Shown in pieces: positions 18,169-26,802 of a stretch of 64,000 nt of DNA. The stretch's first letter is position 1; each line of letters begins with the position of its first letter. The notes beneath the pieces were generated by a model. That model worked only from the letters and a program-made list of their open reading frames with translations, made no database searches and was not told the origin of the DNA. This DNA is from an uncultured Alcanivorax sp. (GTDB lineage: Bacteria > Pseudomonadota > Gammaproteobacteria > Pseudomonadales > Alcanivoracaceae), in contig NZ_CAMYIV010000006.1 in the NCBI RefSeq assembly GCF_947258575.1, positions 1 to 64,000 on the forward strand, given 5' to 3'. The position numbers and the translations under genes were made by a program.

Positions 18169-19775
18169 GAATAACTGGTGTATCGCTTACCAACTTCAGG
18201 TCGTTTGGTGAAACTCAGACCATCGACATTGCTCCCGTCACCCTGCTCTTTGGGCCCAATAGTGTTGGCAAGAGCACAGTCCTCATGTCGCTCGCTTACA
18301 TCCAGGAGATTCTAGAAAACGGCCATTGTGACCCCAAGAGGCTCTTCTCTCTTGGTGACAAGCCTGTAGGGGGATTTCGGTCTCTTGTGTTCTCTCAAGA
18401 CCTTGAGAGGCCCATAAAGATCCGGATTGACTACGAAGCAGGTCAGACCGTTTTTGGTGATTATGCATCAGAGGTTGAAGAGCTTGCTTCTCATCTCGGG
18501 CTTTCCTTCCTATTAATGCCGGATATTGGCGGCTCCATCAACAATGGAGCGATTGAGGTCGAGGTAGCATGGTCGAAACAATTCGCCCAAGCGTATGTTC
18601 GTCACTACCGGACATGGATCAACGGCAAGTTTGTTGCCCAGGTGAGTTCCAGTGAAGACCTGAAAAATACGCGGGTATCTGAATTAAATACGGATCATCC
18701 AATCCTGCAGCCTGAGGCTAATGAAGAGTGGTTAGAAGAGCAGAGCTACAGTCACACAATAATGCAGGGAGAATATTTGACGGCATTTGAAGAAATCATT
18801 GATGGCTTAAACCCGAACTCAATGCCATTAGGTCTCTCAAAAATCCCGGAGGGGATAACTACCCATTCCAAGCGGCTTGGGGACATAGCGCTGACATGCC
18901 GGTATGGTGCGATTCCTCTCCTTGGTCGTCATGTCGATGTGCGATTGGCAGGGAAAGATATAGATGATATGGAAAAGCATCTTGACTATCTGGTCGTACG
19001 GGACACCCTGTCACAAATTTTGGTCGAGCCGCTTGATTGCCTGCTGGCATTGCTAAAGGAAACAGTGTTTATCGGCCCGCTCCGAGTTATTCCTGGCAGT
19101 GATTATACGCCCAACCCCTATCCCGACCAATCTGACTGGGTAGATGGTGCAGCTGCATGGGACCTGCTTTCAAGGAACCCTAATCGAAATAAAGATGCCC
19201 AGGCCCTGATTAAGAAGACCAGCGAATGGCTTTGTCAGTCAGACAAGCTGGATGCTGGATATGAAATTGTTAATAAGTCTATTTCGGAATACGCAGGTTT
19301 AGGGAGGCATCCGGATTCCTTGGGTTTTCTTGAGCAGCGACATGTCTACTTCAAGGACTTAAAAACCGGGATTAACCTCTCCGCTAGCCAGCTGGGAACA
19401 GGTATTTCCCAAGTTCTTCCAATCGTAGTCGCGGCATGCTCAGAAAAACCTGGACTGGTCAGTGTTGAACAGCCTGAACTTCACATTCATCCTCGCCTCC
19501 AAGTTGAGCTTGCTGATGTGCTTTTAAACTCAAAGAACAAACACTCATATCTAATTGAGACACATAGCGAACATATTGTTCTAAGGCTTCTAAGAAGGAT
19601 TCGTGAGAAAGAATATTTGGGTATGTCAGTAAGTCCAGATGATGTCAGCATAGTTTACTTATCTCCAACGGCTGATGGTGTTGTCACCAAGAGAATCAAC
19701 ATCACTGGAGATGGCGATTTTGAGGAAGATTGGCCAGACGGCTTCTTTGATGAAAGAGACGAGGAGCTTTTTTAA
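18165..19775 (+). CDS. AAA family ATPase with C-terminal DUF3696
   Basis: This 536-residue protein is an OLD/RecF-like ATPase. It shows Walker A GPNSVGKST (30-38), a Q/signature region SASQLGTGISQVLPI, Walker B VEQPELHIHP (about 433-442) and the D/H-loop IETHSEH. The C-terminal segment ends in DWPDGFFDERDEELF, the DUF3696 signature. Such ATPases serve as sensors or motors in several two- or three-gene anti-phage systems, where a neighbouring gene supplies the toxic effector. The start is GTG at 18165, overlapping the previous stop. The next gene starts within its stop codon (TAATG). No topoisomerase-primase domain is present, so it is not an OLD nuclease itself. Confidence 0.82.
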   Translation: MRITGVSLTNFRSFGETQTIDIAPVTLLFGPNSVGKSTVLMSLAYIQEILENGHCDPKRLFSLGDKPVGGFRSLVFSQDLERPIKIRIDYEAGQTVFGDYASEVEELASHLGLSFLLMPDIGGSINNGAIEVEVAWSKQFAQAYVRHYRTWINGKFVAQVSSSEDLKNTRVSELNTDHPILQPEANEEWLEEQSYSHTIMQGEYLTAFEEIIDGLNPNSMPLGLSKIPEGITTHSKRLGDIALTCRYGAIPLLGRHVDVRLAGKDIDDMEKHLDYLVVRDTLSQILVEPLDCLLALLKETVFIGPLRVIPGSDYTPNPYPDQSDWVDGAAAWDLLSRNPNRNKDAQALIKKTSEWLCQSDKLDAGYEIVNKSISEYAGLGRHPDSLGFLEQRHVYFKDLKTGINLSASQLGTGISQVLPIVVAACSEKPGLVSVEQPELHIHPRLQVELADVLLNSKNKHSYLIETHSEHIVLRLLRRIREKEYLGMSVSPDDVSIVYLSPTADGVVTKRINITGDGDFEEDWPDGFFDERDEELF

Positions 19776-20650
19776 TGTACAAGGAAGTCTCATTTGATCC
19801 TTCTTGCATGGGGAGCATGGAGTACTATGGACTGATTAAGCAGCATTTTGGATATGACCATGGCCGCTACATATCCGTTGAGGTTAAAGCGTGGGCAAAA
19901 GAGGCTATGAGGTACGCTCAAGATGCTGACTTGCCTCCAGTTAAAAAGCAATCGATTAAAAACTTTCTTAATAAAGCATATAGGTCTCCTGTCAAGAAAG
20001 AATATTTCTTTCTTTCTGAGGATAGAAAAGGTGTATCGGGAGGTGGTTGGTTTGACTGGCATGTTGAGCAGGAGAGAGTGAGGCCCTTCTCATTTGTGAT
20101 TTCTGAGTCTGACCGTATAGACGGTATTACTGTTGATGATATTAACTCAGATTGTGAAGAGTGGCAGGTAAGTCGGTCGCTTTCAGTTGATCGAAATGAA
20201 AAAGATATCGTGGCTCCGCTAGTCTCTTTAATGGTGATTAGCTCTTCGCTTACCTTGCTTGACCCTTACTTCATTTTTGCAGATAACAAAGTGGTATCTG
20301 AGCTTTTTACTAACGCCAAAGCTCTTGGTGTTTCCAGTATTCGCTTTGTTACATCTATGCAGACGCCAGGAGCAGAATCAATCTTTGAACGATGCTACAA
20401 AGAAAATATGCCTAATGACCTGTCCATGTCTTGGGTTGTGGTGCCTGATAAGTGCTTCCATGACCGCTATGTTATAACCGAGGCAGGGGCGATTAGGTCC
20501 GGACAAGGGTTTATGCCGGCCACGAAAAGAGGTGTTCACGCTGACAAGGCTAACTATAACTCGATTTCAAAAGTCGAGGCCGCCGGAGTGATTTCTGAAC
20601 TTGATGAATTGATAAAATCAGGAAAGGCTGAGGTGGTGTTTGAGGTCTGA
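19775..20650 (+). CDS. PLD-like HDRY protein, candidate effector of the module
   Basis: This 291-residue protein shares one base with the ATPase stop codon (TAATG). The middle contains a hydrophobic strand-helix pattern (SSSLTLLDPYFIF, then ALGVSSIRFVTSM). It is followed by FHDRYVITEAGAIRSGQGF around H229. This resembles one half of a phospholipase-D-like fold where HxR replaces the classical HKD. Similar HDRY proteins are found next to ATPases in defence loci. I infer that it is the nuclease-like or regulatory effector of the DUF3696 ATPase. The N-terminal 100 residues are unassigned. Base composition is lower in GC than in hsdR and hsdM. Confidence 0.6.
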   Translation: MYKEVSFDPSCMGSMEYYGLIKQHFGYDHGRYISVEVKAWAKEAMRYAQDADLPPVKKQSIKNFLNKAYRSPVKKEYFFLSEDRKGVSGGGWFDWHVEQERVRPFSFVISESDRIDGITVDDINSDCEEWQVSRSLSVDRNEKDIVAPLVSLMVISSSLTLLDPYFIFADNKVVSELFTNAKALGVSSIRFVTSMQTPGAESIFERCYKENMPNDLSMSWVVVPDKCFHDRYVITEAGAIRSGQGFMPATKRGVHADKANYNSISKVEAAGVISELDELIKSGKAEVVFEV

Positions 20651-20697
20651 TTACGATCGTGCGGTGATAATATGAAAATTGACAATTTTCTTGGATA

Positions 20698-20931
20698 CCC
20701 CCCCACCCGATTGTTCACCCCGACAAGCCCGGCATTTATCTGGCGTGCATCGAGTGCGATGGCGCCATGTATCACAGCTCCGTCTATGCCCGTGAGCGCG
20801 ACAATATCCGCCGGGGTGTGCTGGAGGGACTGGGTTGGACCCTGTTTAGGGTACGTAGTGTGGTCAACTATCCCCGGACAGTAATTAAAGATGGATTAGT
20901 GTTGGGTCTCTTACCTAACCAGAATGTGTAG
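20698..20931 (+). pseudogene. C-terminal remnant of a helicase-nuclease (REase_MTES_1575 domain)
   Basis: An open frame to a TAG at 20929-20931 encodes GIYLACIECDGAMYHSS, then ARERDNIRR and GLGWTLFRV. This is the conserved core of the Vsr-like nuclease domain found at the C-terminus of large DUF4011/DUF3320 SF1 helicases. Only about 77 codons remain. No plausible start or upstream helicase part is present, and the frame enters directly from unrelated sequence after the PLD-like gene. It is most likely a deletion remnant of an older defence gene. Confidence 0.75.
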
Positions 20932-21146
20932 CATTTAGTGTAGTCGTTCAGTCTAAATACTTCGAAACAGCCTTGGTTTCTGCCTTTGAGACCTTTGTAT
21001 TATTGGTGTTTATCAATAAACCTATTCTTTGACTATTTTTCTTGTAAATCTTTGATCTCTGATGTATCGATTTATCTGCCATTAAGAAAATTCGATCTAT
21101 ATTTAAAATTCGAATTTGTAATAGGGATTCGATCAACAGGGAGCTT

Positions 21147-22067
21147 TCAATCTCGTGCCAGGATCTTGGCTGCAATAGGTGAGGTGATCATCTGAATCAC
21201 TGCAAAAAAAGCGGCTGGGATCGCTATTTCAGAGGGTAATCCGGATGCGGCTACAAAAGCAGCTGCGATGCTGAATTCTTTTTTACTTACAGTAAAAATA
21301 TATGTAATGACTTCTTTTCGGTCAATGGTTATCAATCGTGATGCCATTCCTACTAGATAACCAATCAGGTTCAGCAATAAGGCTGCGCCAGCAATCACAA
21401 AAGCGTACCAGCCATAGCCAATGATAGTCTCTGCGTTGGGGCCGACTACGGCTAGCAATATCAAAAGATATATAATTGATCCAAGCCCGGCATAAGCGGA
21501 ATCATGTCGTCCAAAGAACGTAGGAAATCCTGTGCGTAAGCTCACACCTATGATAGTTGGGATGAGAACAATCAAGACCAGTTCGAGAATGATCGAACCG
21601 AGCGGGACTTCCAGTTTTATGCCTGTAAGCCATAGAAAAAGGAAAGGAACTATAAAAGGGGATAGCGCAGTGTTAACTGCATTAAAAACGGCAGCAAGGG
21701 CAATATTGCCTCGTGCCATCAGTACGAGGAGAGGGGACGATACATCTGTTGGCAGTGTGCCAAGTAAAGTCTGGCCTGCTGCCAGTGAACCGCTCCCAAA
21801 GAAGAGGCGACCCGTTAGCAACCCGGCAATCGACATTGGACCATAAACCAGGATCAGTGCCAAAAACTGCCTGGATGGTTTACGAAGTACCAATCGCACA
21901 TCATGGGCGTCGAACGTCAGGCTGATAACAAGCATTAACAATGCAAGTAATGGTCCTATGAATGATGCAAAGAAATTCCCAGTCTCCGGTATTATTAATC
22001 CCAGTCCAGCTGCAACGATGACAAACCATACGAGGTGAGACTCAACGAAAGAGATTAGTCGGCTCAT
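21147..22067 (-). CDS. Bile acid:sodium symporter (BASS/SBF)-like membrane protein
   Basis: This 306-residue protein has about nine to ten hydrophobic segments. It has the pattern GTLPTDVSSPLLVLMARGNIALA in its middle, like the conserved GCxPxxxxS...A.GN..L loop of the BASS family, which moves organic anions with sodium. The second half has KKEFSIAAAFVAASGLP, matching the family's second crossing region. The substrate is unknown. I place the start at 22067; a TTG five codons upstream is equally possible. It precedes no gene in its direction and sits between the defence remnant and the metal efflux operon. Confidence 0.75.
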   Translation of the reverse strand: MSRLISFVESHLVWFVIVAAGLGLIIPETGNFFASFIGPLLALLMLVISLTFDAHDVRLVLRKPSRQFLALILVYGPMSIAGLLTGRLFFGSGSLAAGQTLLGTLPTDVSSPLLVLMARGNIALAAVFNAVNTALSPFIVPFLFLWLTGIKLEVPLGSIILELVLIVLIPTIIGVSLRTGFPTFFGRHDSAYAGLGSIIYLLILLAVVGPNAETIIGYGWYAFVIAGAALLLNLIGYLVGMASRLITIDRKEVITYIFTVSKKEFSIAAAFVAASGLPSEIAIPAAFFAVIQMITSPIAAKILARD

Positions 22068-22216
22068 ATTTCCAAGTTCCAATTGATGGTTTTTAACCGA
22101 TGGCGGCGGGGCATTATCAGGTAATTTTTTTGAGCTGTTTTAGATGATTTCTGAGAGGGGGAGGCCCGCCATAGCCCCTTGAACTGAGCGTTTTGGCGGG
22201 CGGATCATAACATTAA

Positions 22217-22236
22217 GCGCCGATTGGCATCGGCGC
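22217..22236 (-). terminator. Hairpin after the PII gene
   Basis: GCGCCGAT-TGGC-ATCGGCGC is a perfect eight-base-pair stem that begins eight bases past the PII stop on the minus strand. It probably ends the metal-efflux operon. Confidence 0.65.
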
Positions 22237-22244
22237 TCATTCTT

Positions 22245-22586
22245 TCAGACTACAGAATCATCCTCTGCGCCATCCTCGATCCTGATGGCGCGATTGACGT
22301 CACTGACGAAGACGCGGCCATCACCACGCAGGCCCGTGTGGGCCTCGGACTTGAAGGCCTGTACAACCTCGTCCACGTATTGATCGTGGCAAACCACCTC
22401 AACTTTAACGTGTTTGACGAAGTCGGCGGCACCGTCAATCGGATTTGCCGCGCTGGTATGCACCTTACTGCGCCCAAAACCGCGCACTTCCGACACGCTC
22501 ATGCCGGTAACGCCATCGATCCGATGCAGGGCTAGTGTTACCGCTTCCACCTTGTGGAGCTTGATGTAGGCTTTTATCTCTTGCAT
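22245..22586 (-). CDS. PII-like signalling protein linked to metal efflux
   Basis: This 113-residue protein resembles PII (GlnB-type) trimers, with EIKAYIKLHKVEAVTLALH at the N-terminus, a T-loop region with GFGRSK, and FVSDVNRAIRI near the C-terminus. PII-like proteins of this kind recur at the end of CzcCBA/CusCBA-type operons and are thought to sense metal or small molecules; their partner is not known. It follows the RND pump by 14 bases and is probably the last gene of the operon. Confidence 0.8.
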   Translation of the reverse strand: MQEIKAYIKLHKVEAVTLALHRIDGVTGMSVSEVRGFGRSKVHTSAANPIDGAADFVKHVKVEVVCHDQYVDEVVQAFKSEAHTGLRGDGRVFVSDVNRAIRIEDGAEDDSVV

Positions 22587-22600
22587 GTGACTATCTCCAG

Positions 22601-25600
22601 TTAGTGGCTTGCGCCGATATCAGCGGGCTTGTCGGCAAACCACTGATAGAGTGCGGGGAGGACAAGTAAGGTCAGCAGCGTGGCGGTTACCAGGCCGCCA
22701 ACAACAACTGTTGCCAATGGCCGCTGCACCTCGCTGCCCGTACCACTGGCAAACAGCAGCGGGAACAGCCCCAGGGCGGTGGTTACTGCCGTCATGATGA
22801 CGGCGCGCAGGCGTGAGCAGGCAGCTCTCACACTGGCTTCTGCAACGGGAACCCCGTCTCTGACCAACTCATTGAGATAACTGACCAGTACGAGGCCGTT
22901 TTCCAGCGCGATGCCAAACAAGGCGATGAAGCCCACGGATGCGGGCACCGACAAACTCTGGCCGCTCAACCACAATCCGACAATGCCGCCCACTAGGGCC
23001 AGCGGGATATTGAGCATGATCAGCAGGGCATTGCGCAGTGAATTGAAGTTCGCGTAGAGCATGAGGAACACTAGGCCTAGGGTGATCGGTACCACAATCA
23101 TCAACCTTTTGTTGGCCTGTTGTTGAAGCTCGAACTGACCGCCCCACTTGAGAAAATAGCCAGGTGGCAAATCGACCTGCTCAGCAATGGCGGCATCGGC
23201 CTCGGCCACAAAGGAGCCTATATCCCGTTCACGTACATTGGTCTGAATGGTTATGAATCGCTGATTATTCTCACGCGTGATCTGCCGTGGGCCGACCACT
23301 TCCTCGATGTTGGCCAGCTCTTCCAGCGGGATGCGCTGGCCTGCGTCATTCTCGATGATCAGCTGCCGGATCACATCCGCTTCATCGCGTGATTTTTTCT
23401 CCAGGCGAACATAAATATCGAAGCGTCTGATTCCCTCAAACACCTGGCCGGCTTCACTGCCACCCACGGCAACGCTCAAGGTTTTCTGAACATCACTGAC
23501 GTTGAGGCCATAGCGAGCAATCGCGTTGCGATTTAGGGTGATGCGCAGTTGCGGTGTGCCACCGATTTGGTCACGCTGAACATCCTGAGCACCGGGTACT
23601 GTGCGCATAACCTGCTCAATGGCCTGGGCTTGTTTGGCGAGCACGTCCAGATCATCACCAAACAGCTTGGCTGCAAGCTCTGCTTTGGTGCCTGTCAGCA
23701 GTTCATCCACCGCAGCGGCGATAGGCTGAGTGAAGTTGAACTTGGCGCCGGGAAAATTCTCGAACTTTTTGCTCATGGCTGCGTAAAGCCCGTCCAGGGA
23801 TTCTGCGCTGACCCATTCCTCCTGTGGCTTGAGAGAGACGAAAATCTCCGCATTATTGACCGGGTCGGCATGAGCGCCGACCTCGCCACGACCAATGCGT
23901 GAGACCACCTGGGTTACCTCGGGAAACGCCTTCTTCAGCTGCCGTTCGAAGACGGTGATGGTGTCTTCGGCTTTCTCCAGAGAAATGGACGGTGCCATGG
24001 TGGCGCGGATCAGCAGGTCGCCTTCGTTCAGCCGTGGCACGAACTCCGACCCAAGAAACGGCGCCACTGCAATACCTACAGCCAACACCACTCCGGCCAC
24101 AGTTACGGCGATCCAGCGACGGGCGACCATGAGTTGCACCATTGGCTGATAGCCTTTCATCAGAAAACTGATGATGTCCTTGCGCGGCTTATCATCTTGT
24201 TTCTGTGGGCGTTTCATCAGCAATAACGAGGTCACCGGTGCAACCACAAGGGCGAAAATCAGTGAACCGAGCATAGCCACCGCCACGGTATAGGCCAGCG
24301 GTCGGAACGTTGCCCCTTCCACGCCCTGTAGGGTAAACAAGGGCAGGAACACGATGATAATAATACTAATGGCGAAGAGGATCGGACGTGCAACAGCCTG
24401 ACAGGCTCGTGCGACGATATGCAGACGGGATTCATCCGGCGAGGATTCGCGCAGCATGCGATCAACGTTTTCCACTACTACGACCGCCCCGTCCACCATC
24501 ATGCCAATGGCAATGGCTATCCCGCCCAGTGACATCAGGTTTGCCGAAATGCCGAAGAACTTCATGGCAAGGAAGGTAAAGCCCACAGAAAAGGGTATGG
24601 AGAGCGCTACTACCAGGCTCGGGCGTAGCCCTCCCATAAAGGCCAGTAGGACCAGTGCTACCAGAATGATCCCTTGTAACAAGGCGTTGATTACGGTGCT
24701 TACGGCGGCTTTCACCAATGTAGCCTGATCATAGTACGGCTGGACCTCAATCCCTTTCGGGAGGTTGTCGTTGATCGTTGCCAGCTCCTTCTTGACTGCA
24801 TTGATCACCTCGGAGGTGTTGCTGCCGATCAACTTCAATACCATGCCGACAACGACTTCACCGTTGCCATCCTTGGTGGTAAGTCCGCGTCGAATCTCGC
24901 CACCAATCTTGAGCTCGCCGAGCTGCTCCAGATAGACGGGCGTGCCGTCGATGGTTTTGACCACGATGTTGCGCAGTGAAGCCAGGTCCGTGGCGAGGCC
25001 CACGGACCGCACGATGTACTCCTCATCGTTCTTGACAATAAACTGGGCGCCGGCATTAGCGTTGTTCTCCTCGATGCGCTCCTTGATCTGCGGTAGCGAT
25101 ACGTCGTAACGAATCAAGGCGTCCGGGTCCACGCGGACCTGAAACTGTTTTACCTCGCCGCCAATGGAAAGTACTTCCGTGACTCCCTTGACTGTTTGCA
25201 GGTTGAACTTGACGATCCAATCCTGGATTTCACGCAGCTGGGTATTGTTGTATTCGCCGCTAGTATCTTCCAGTACATAAAACAGAATCTGCCCGAGGCC
25301 GGTGGTGATCGGCCCCATGACTGGTTCCCCAAAGCCGTCAGGAATTGACTCACGGGCAACTTGCAGACGCTCACCCACCAGCTGTCGAGCGAAATAAATA
25401 TCGGTGCCGTCCTCGAAATAGATATTTACCACCGACAAACCGAAGTTAGAGACCGAACGTACGTGATCCAGTTTCGGCAAGCCATTCATGGCGCTTTCAA
25501 CGGGGTAAGTGACGTATTTTTCGACTTCCTCCGGTGCCAGCCCTTCGGTTTCTACGAACACCTGCACCAGAGACGGTGAGATATCCGGGTAGGCGTCCAC

Positions 25601-25702
25601 AGGCAGGGTGCGATAAGCGAAGTAACCGCCGATCAGTGTTGCCAGAGATAACACGACCACCAACAGCCGGTTCTCCAGCGCAAAACGGATGATGCTTTGC
25701 AT
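22601..25702 (-). CDS. czcA: Heavy-metal efflux RND transporter, CzcA/CusA family
   Basis: This 1033-residue inner-membrane proton antiporter has the usual duplicated RND layout: TM1 near 10-30, a large periplasmic domain, TM2-6 (about 340-500), a second periplasmic domain and TM8-12 to the C-terminus. The TM4 signature GMMVDGAVVVVEN (about 400-412) puts it in the heavy-metal-exporting group. The DGA form is closer to CzcA-type (zinc, cobalt, cadmium) than to the CusA DAA form, but I would not fix the metal from this. With CzcB and CzcC it would span both membranes. It lies 14 bases after czcB and 14 before the PII gene. Confidence 0.9.
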   Translation of the reverse strand: MQSIIRFALENRLLVVVLSLATLIGGYFAYRTLPVDAYPDISPSLVQVFVETEGLAPEEVEKYVTYPVESAMNGLPKLDHVRSVSNFGLSVVNIYFEDGTDIYFARQLVGERLQVARESIPDGFGEPVMGPITTGLGQILFYVLEDTSGEYNNTQLREIQDWIVKFNLQTVKGVTEVLSIGGEVKQFQVRVDPDALIRYDVSLPQIKERIEENNANAGAQFIVKNDEEYIVRSVGLATDLASLRNIVVKTIDGTPVYLEQLGELKIGGEIRRGLTTKDGNGEVVVGMVLKLIGSNTSEVINAVKKELATINDNLPKGIEVQPYYDQATLVKAAVSTVINALLQGIILVALVLLAFMGGLRPSLVVALSIPFSVGFTFLAMKFFGISANLMSLGGIAIAIGMMVDGAVVVVENVDRMLRESSPDESRLHIVARACQAVARPILFAISIIIIVFLPLFTLQGVEGATFRPLAYTVAVAMLGSLIFALVVAPVTSLLLMKRPQKQDDKPRKDIISFLMKGYQPMVQLMVARRWIAVTVAGVVLAVGIAVAPFLGSEFVPRLNEGDLLIRATMAPSISLEKAEDTITVFERQLKKAFPEVTQVVSRIGRGEVGAHADPVNNAEIFVSLKPQEEWVSAESLDGLYAAMSKKFENFPGAKFNFTQPIAAAVDELLTGTKAELAAKLFGDDLDVLAKQAQAIEQVMRTVPGAQDVQRDQIGGTPQLRITLNRNAIARYGLNVSDVQKTLSVAVGGSEAGQVFEGIRRFDIYVRLEKKSRDEADVIRQLIIENDAGQRIPLEELANIEEVVGPRQITRENNQRFITIQTNVRERDIGSFVAEADAAIAEQVDLPPGYFLKWGGQFELQQQANKRLMIVVPITLGLVFLMLYANFNSLRNALLIMLNIPLALVGGIVGLWLSGQSLSVPASVGFIALFGIALENGLVLVSYLNELVRDGVPVAEASVRAACSRLRAVIMTAVTTALGLFPLLFASGTGSEVQRPLATVVVGGLVTATLLTLLVLPALYQWFADKPADIGASH

Positions 25703-25716
25703 GCTGTTCTCCTGTG

Positions 25717-26802
25717 TTAGTGGTTGTGACCTGATTCAAATTCGCTTTTCTGCAGCTCTGCTTTGAGCACAAAGCCGCCCCTGGAGACATATTTTTCACC
25801 CGCTTCCAGGCCTTTCAATATTTCTACCTGATCGCTGTCATTGCGGCCAAGCTTGACCGCTCGTGGTTGCCAGCGCTCCCCTTGTCGCACAAATACGGTG
25901 GGCTGGTTTTCGAAATCAATAACAGCGCTTCTGGGTACTACCACGGCTGCAGGGAATTTACCGACGGTAATGGTCGCCTCGACGAACATACCAGGCTTCC
26001 ACTCTCGGTTTTTGTTGGTGAGAAAGATGCGAGCTAGGCCGGTACGCGTCCCTTCATCTACCAGCGGGGCAACATAATCGATACGGGCGTCGACCGGTGC
26101 TGGGCCGTGTGAGGTTGTGATGCGCACAGGTTGACCGGTTTTCACGCGCGGTATCTGTTTCGGATAAAGGGCAATGTCTACCCACAGAGTTGATAAATCC
26201 GCGACAACGAAAGCGGTGTCGTCAGGGGATAAATGTTCGCCCGTCGCCACGTGTCTTTTGATCACCACGCCGTCTATCAAGGATTTCAGCGAAAAACGCA
26301 CCAGTGTTTCTGAGCTTTCTGCCGCCGCAAGGGTTTCTCCAGCCTTAATATTGTCACCAATATTGGCCCGTACCTTGGTGATTTTTGCCGCGAAACGGGG
26401 AGTGATGTGGGCAACGGCTTCCTCGTTGAGTCGCACTTCCCCAGGCAGGGATACTTGCTGGTGAATCACCCCGGCCTGGGCAGACGCAATTTCACCACCG
26501 AATTCACGTAACAGCTCGGCGCTAAATGTCAGCTCGGGCTCTTCACTTTTCCCGTGGTCCTCATGGCCATTTTCTGCTGCGCGGTCCTCTTCTTTGTGTG
26601 CGCCATGGTTATCCTTATCGTGTTGCTCTTCGTCGTGGCTTTCCTCGTGCTCCTCTTCGTGGCCATCCTGGTGATCATCAGGCGAGCCTGATTCGTGCTG
26701 AGCGTGTTGCTTTTTTTCTTCTTTTTCATGGTGTTCTGATGCATAGACGGTACTGGAGCTAGCCAGCAGTAGAGTTGCCATCAGATGTGGGATAATTTTC
26801 AT
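25717..26802 (-). CDS. czcB: Efflux RND periplasmic adaptor, CzcB family, with metal-binding N-terminus
   Basis: This 361-residue membrane-fusion protein has a signal peptide (MKIIPHLMATLLLASSSTVYA). It is followed by an unusually long His/Asp/Glu-rich stretch (about 22-90), probably a periplasmic metal-binding sponge. Then come the lipoyl/hairpin, beta-barrel and membrane-proximal domains of the HlyD/CzcB family, with ITKVRANIGDNIKAGETL as a landmark. It links CzcA to CzcC. Its ATG overlaps the czcC stop by four bases. The C-terminus is again histidine-containing (ESGHNH). Confidence 0.88.
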   Translation of the reverse strand: MKIIPHLMATLLLASSSTVYASEHHEKEEKKQHAQHESGSPDDHQDGHEEEHEESHDEEQHDKDNHGAHKEEDRAAENGHEDHGKSEEPELTFSAELLREFGGEIASAQAGVIHQQVSLPGEVRLNEEAVAHITPRFAAKITKVRANIGDNIKAGETLAAAESSETLVRFSLKSLIDGVVIKRHVATGEHLSPDDTAFVVADLSTLWVDIALYPKQIPRVKTGQPVRITTSHGPAPVDARIDYVAPLVDEGTRTGLARIFLTNKNREWKPGMFVEATITVGKFPAAVVVPRSAVIDFENQPTVFVRQGERWQPRAVKLGRNDSDQVEILKGLEAGEKYVSRGGFVLKAELQKSEFESGHNH

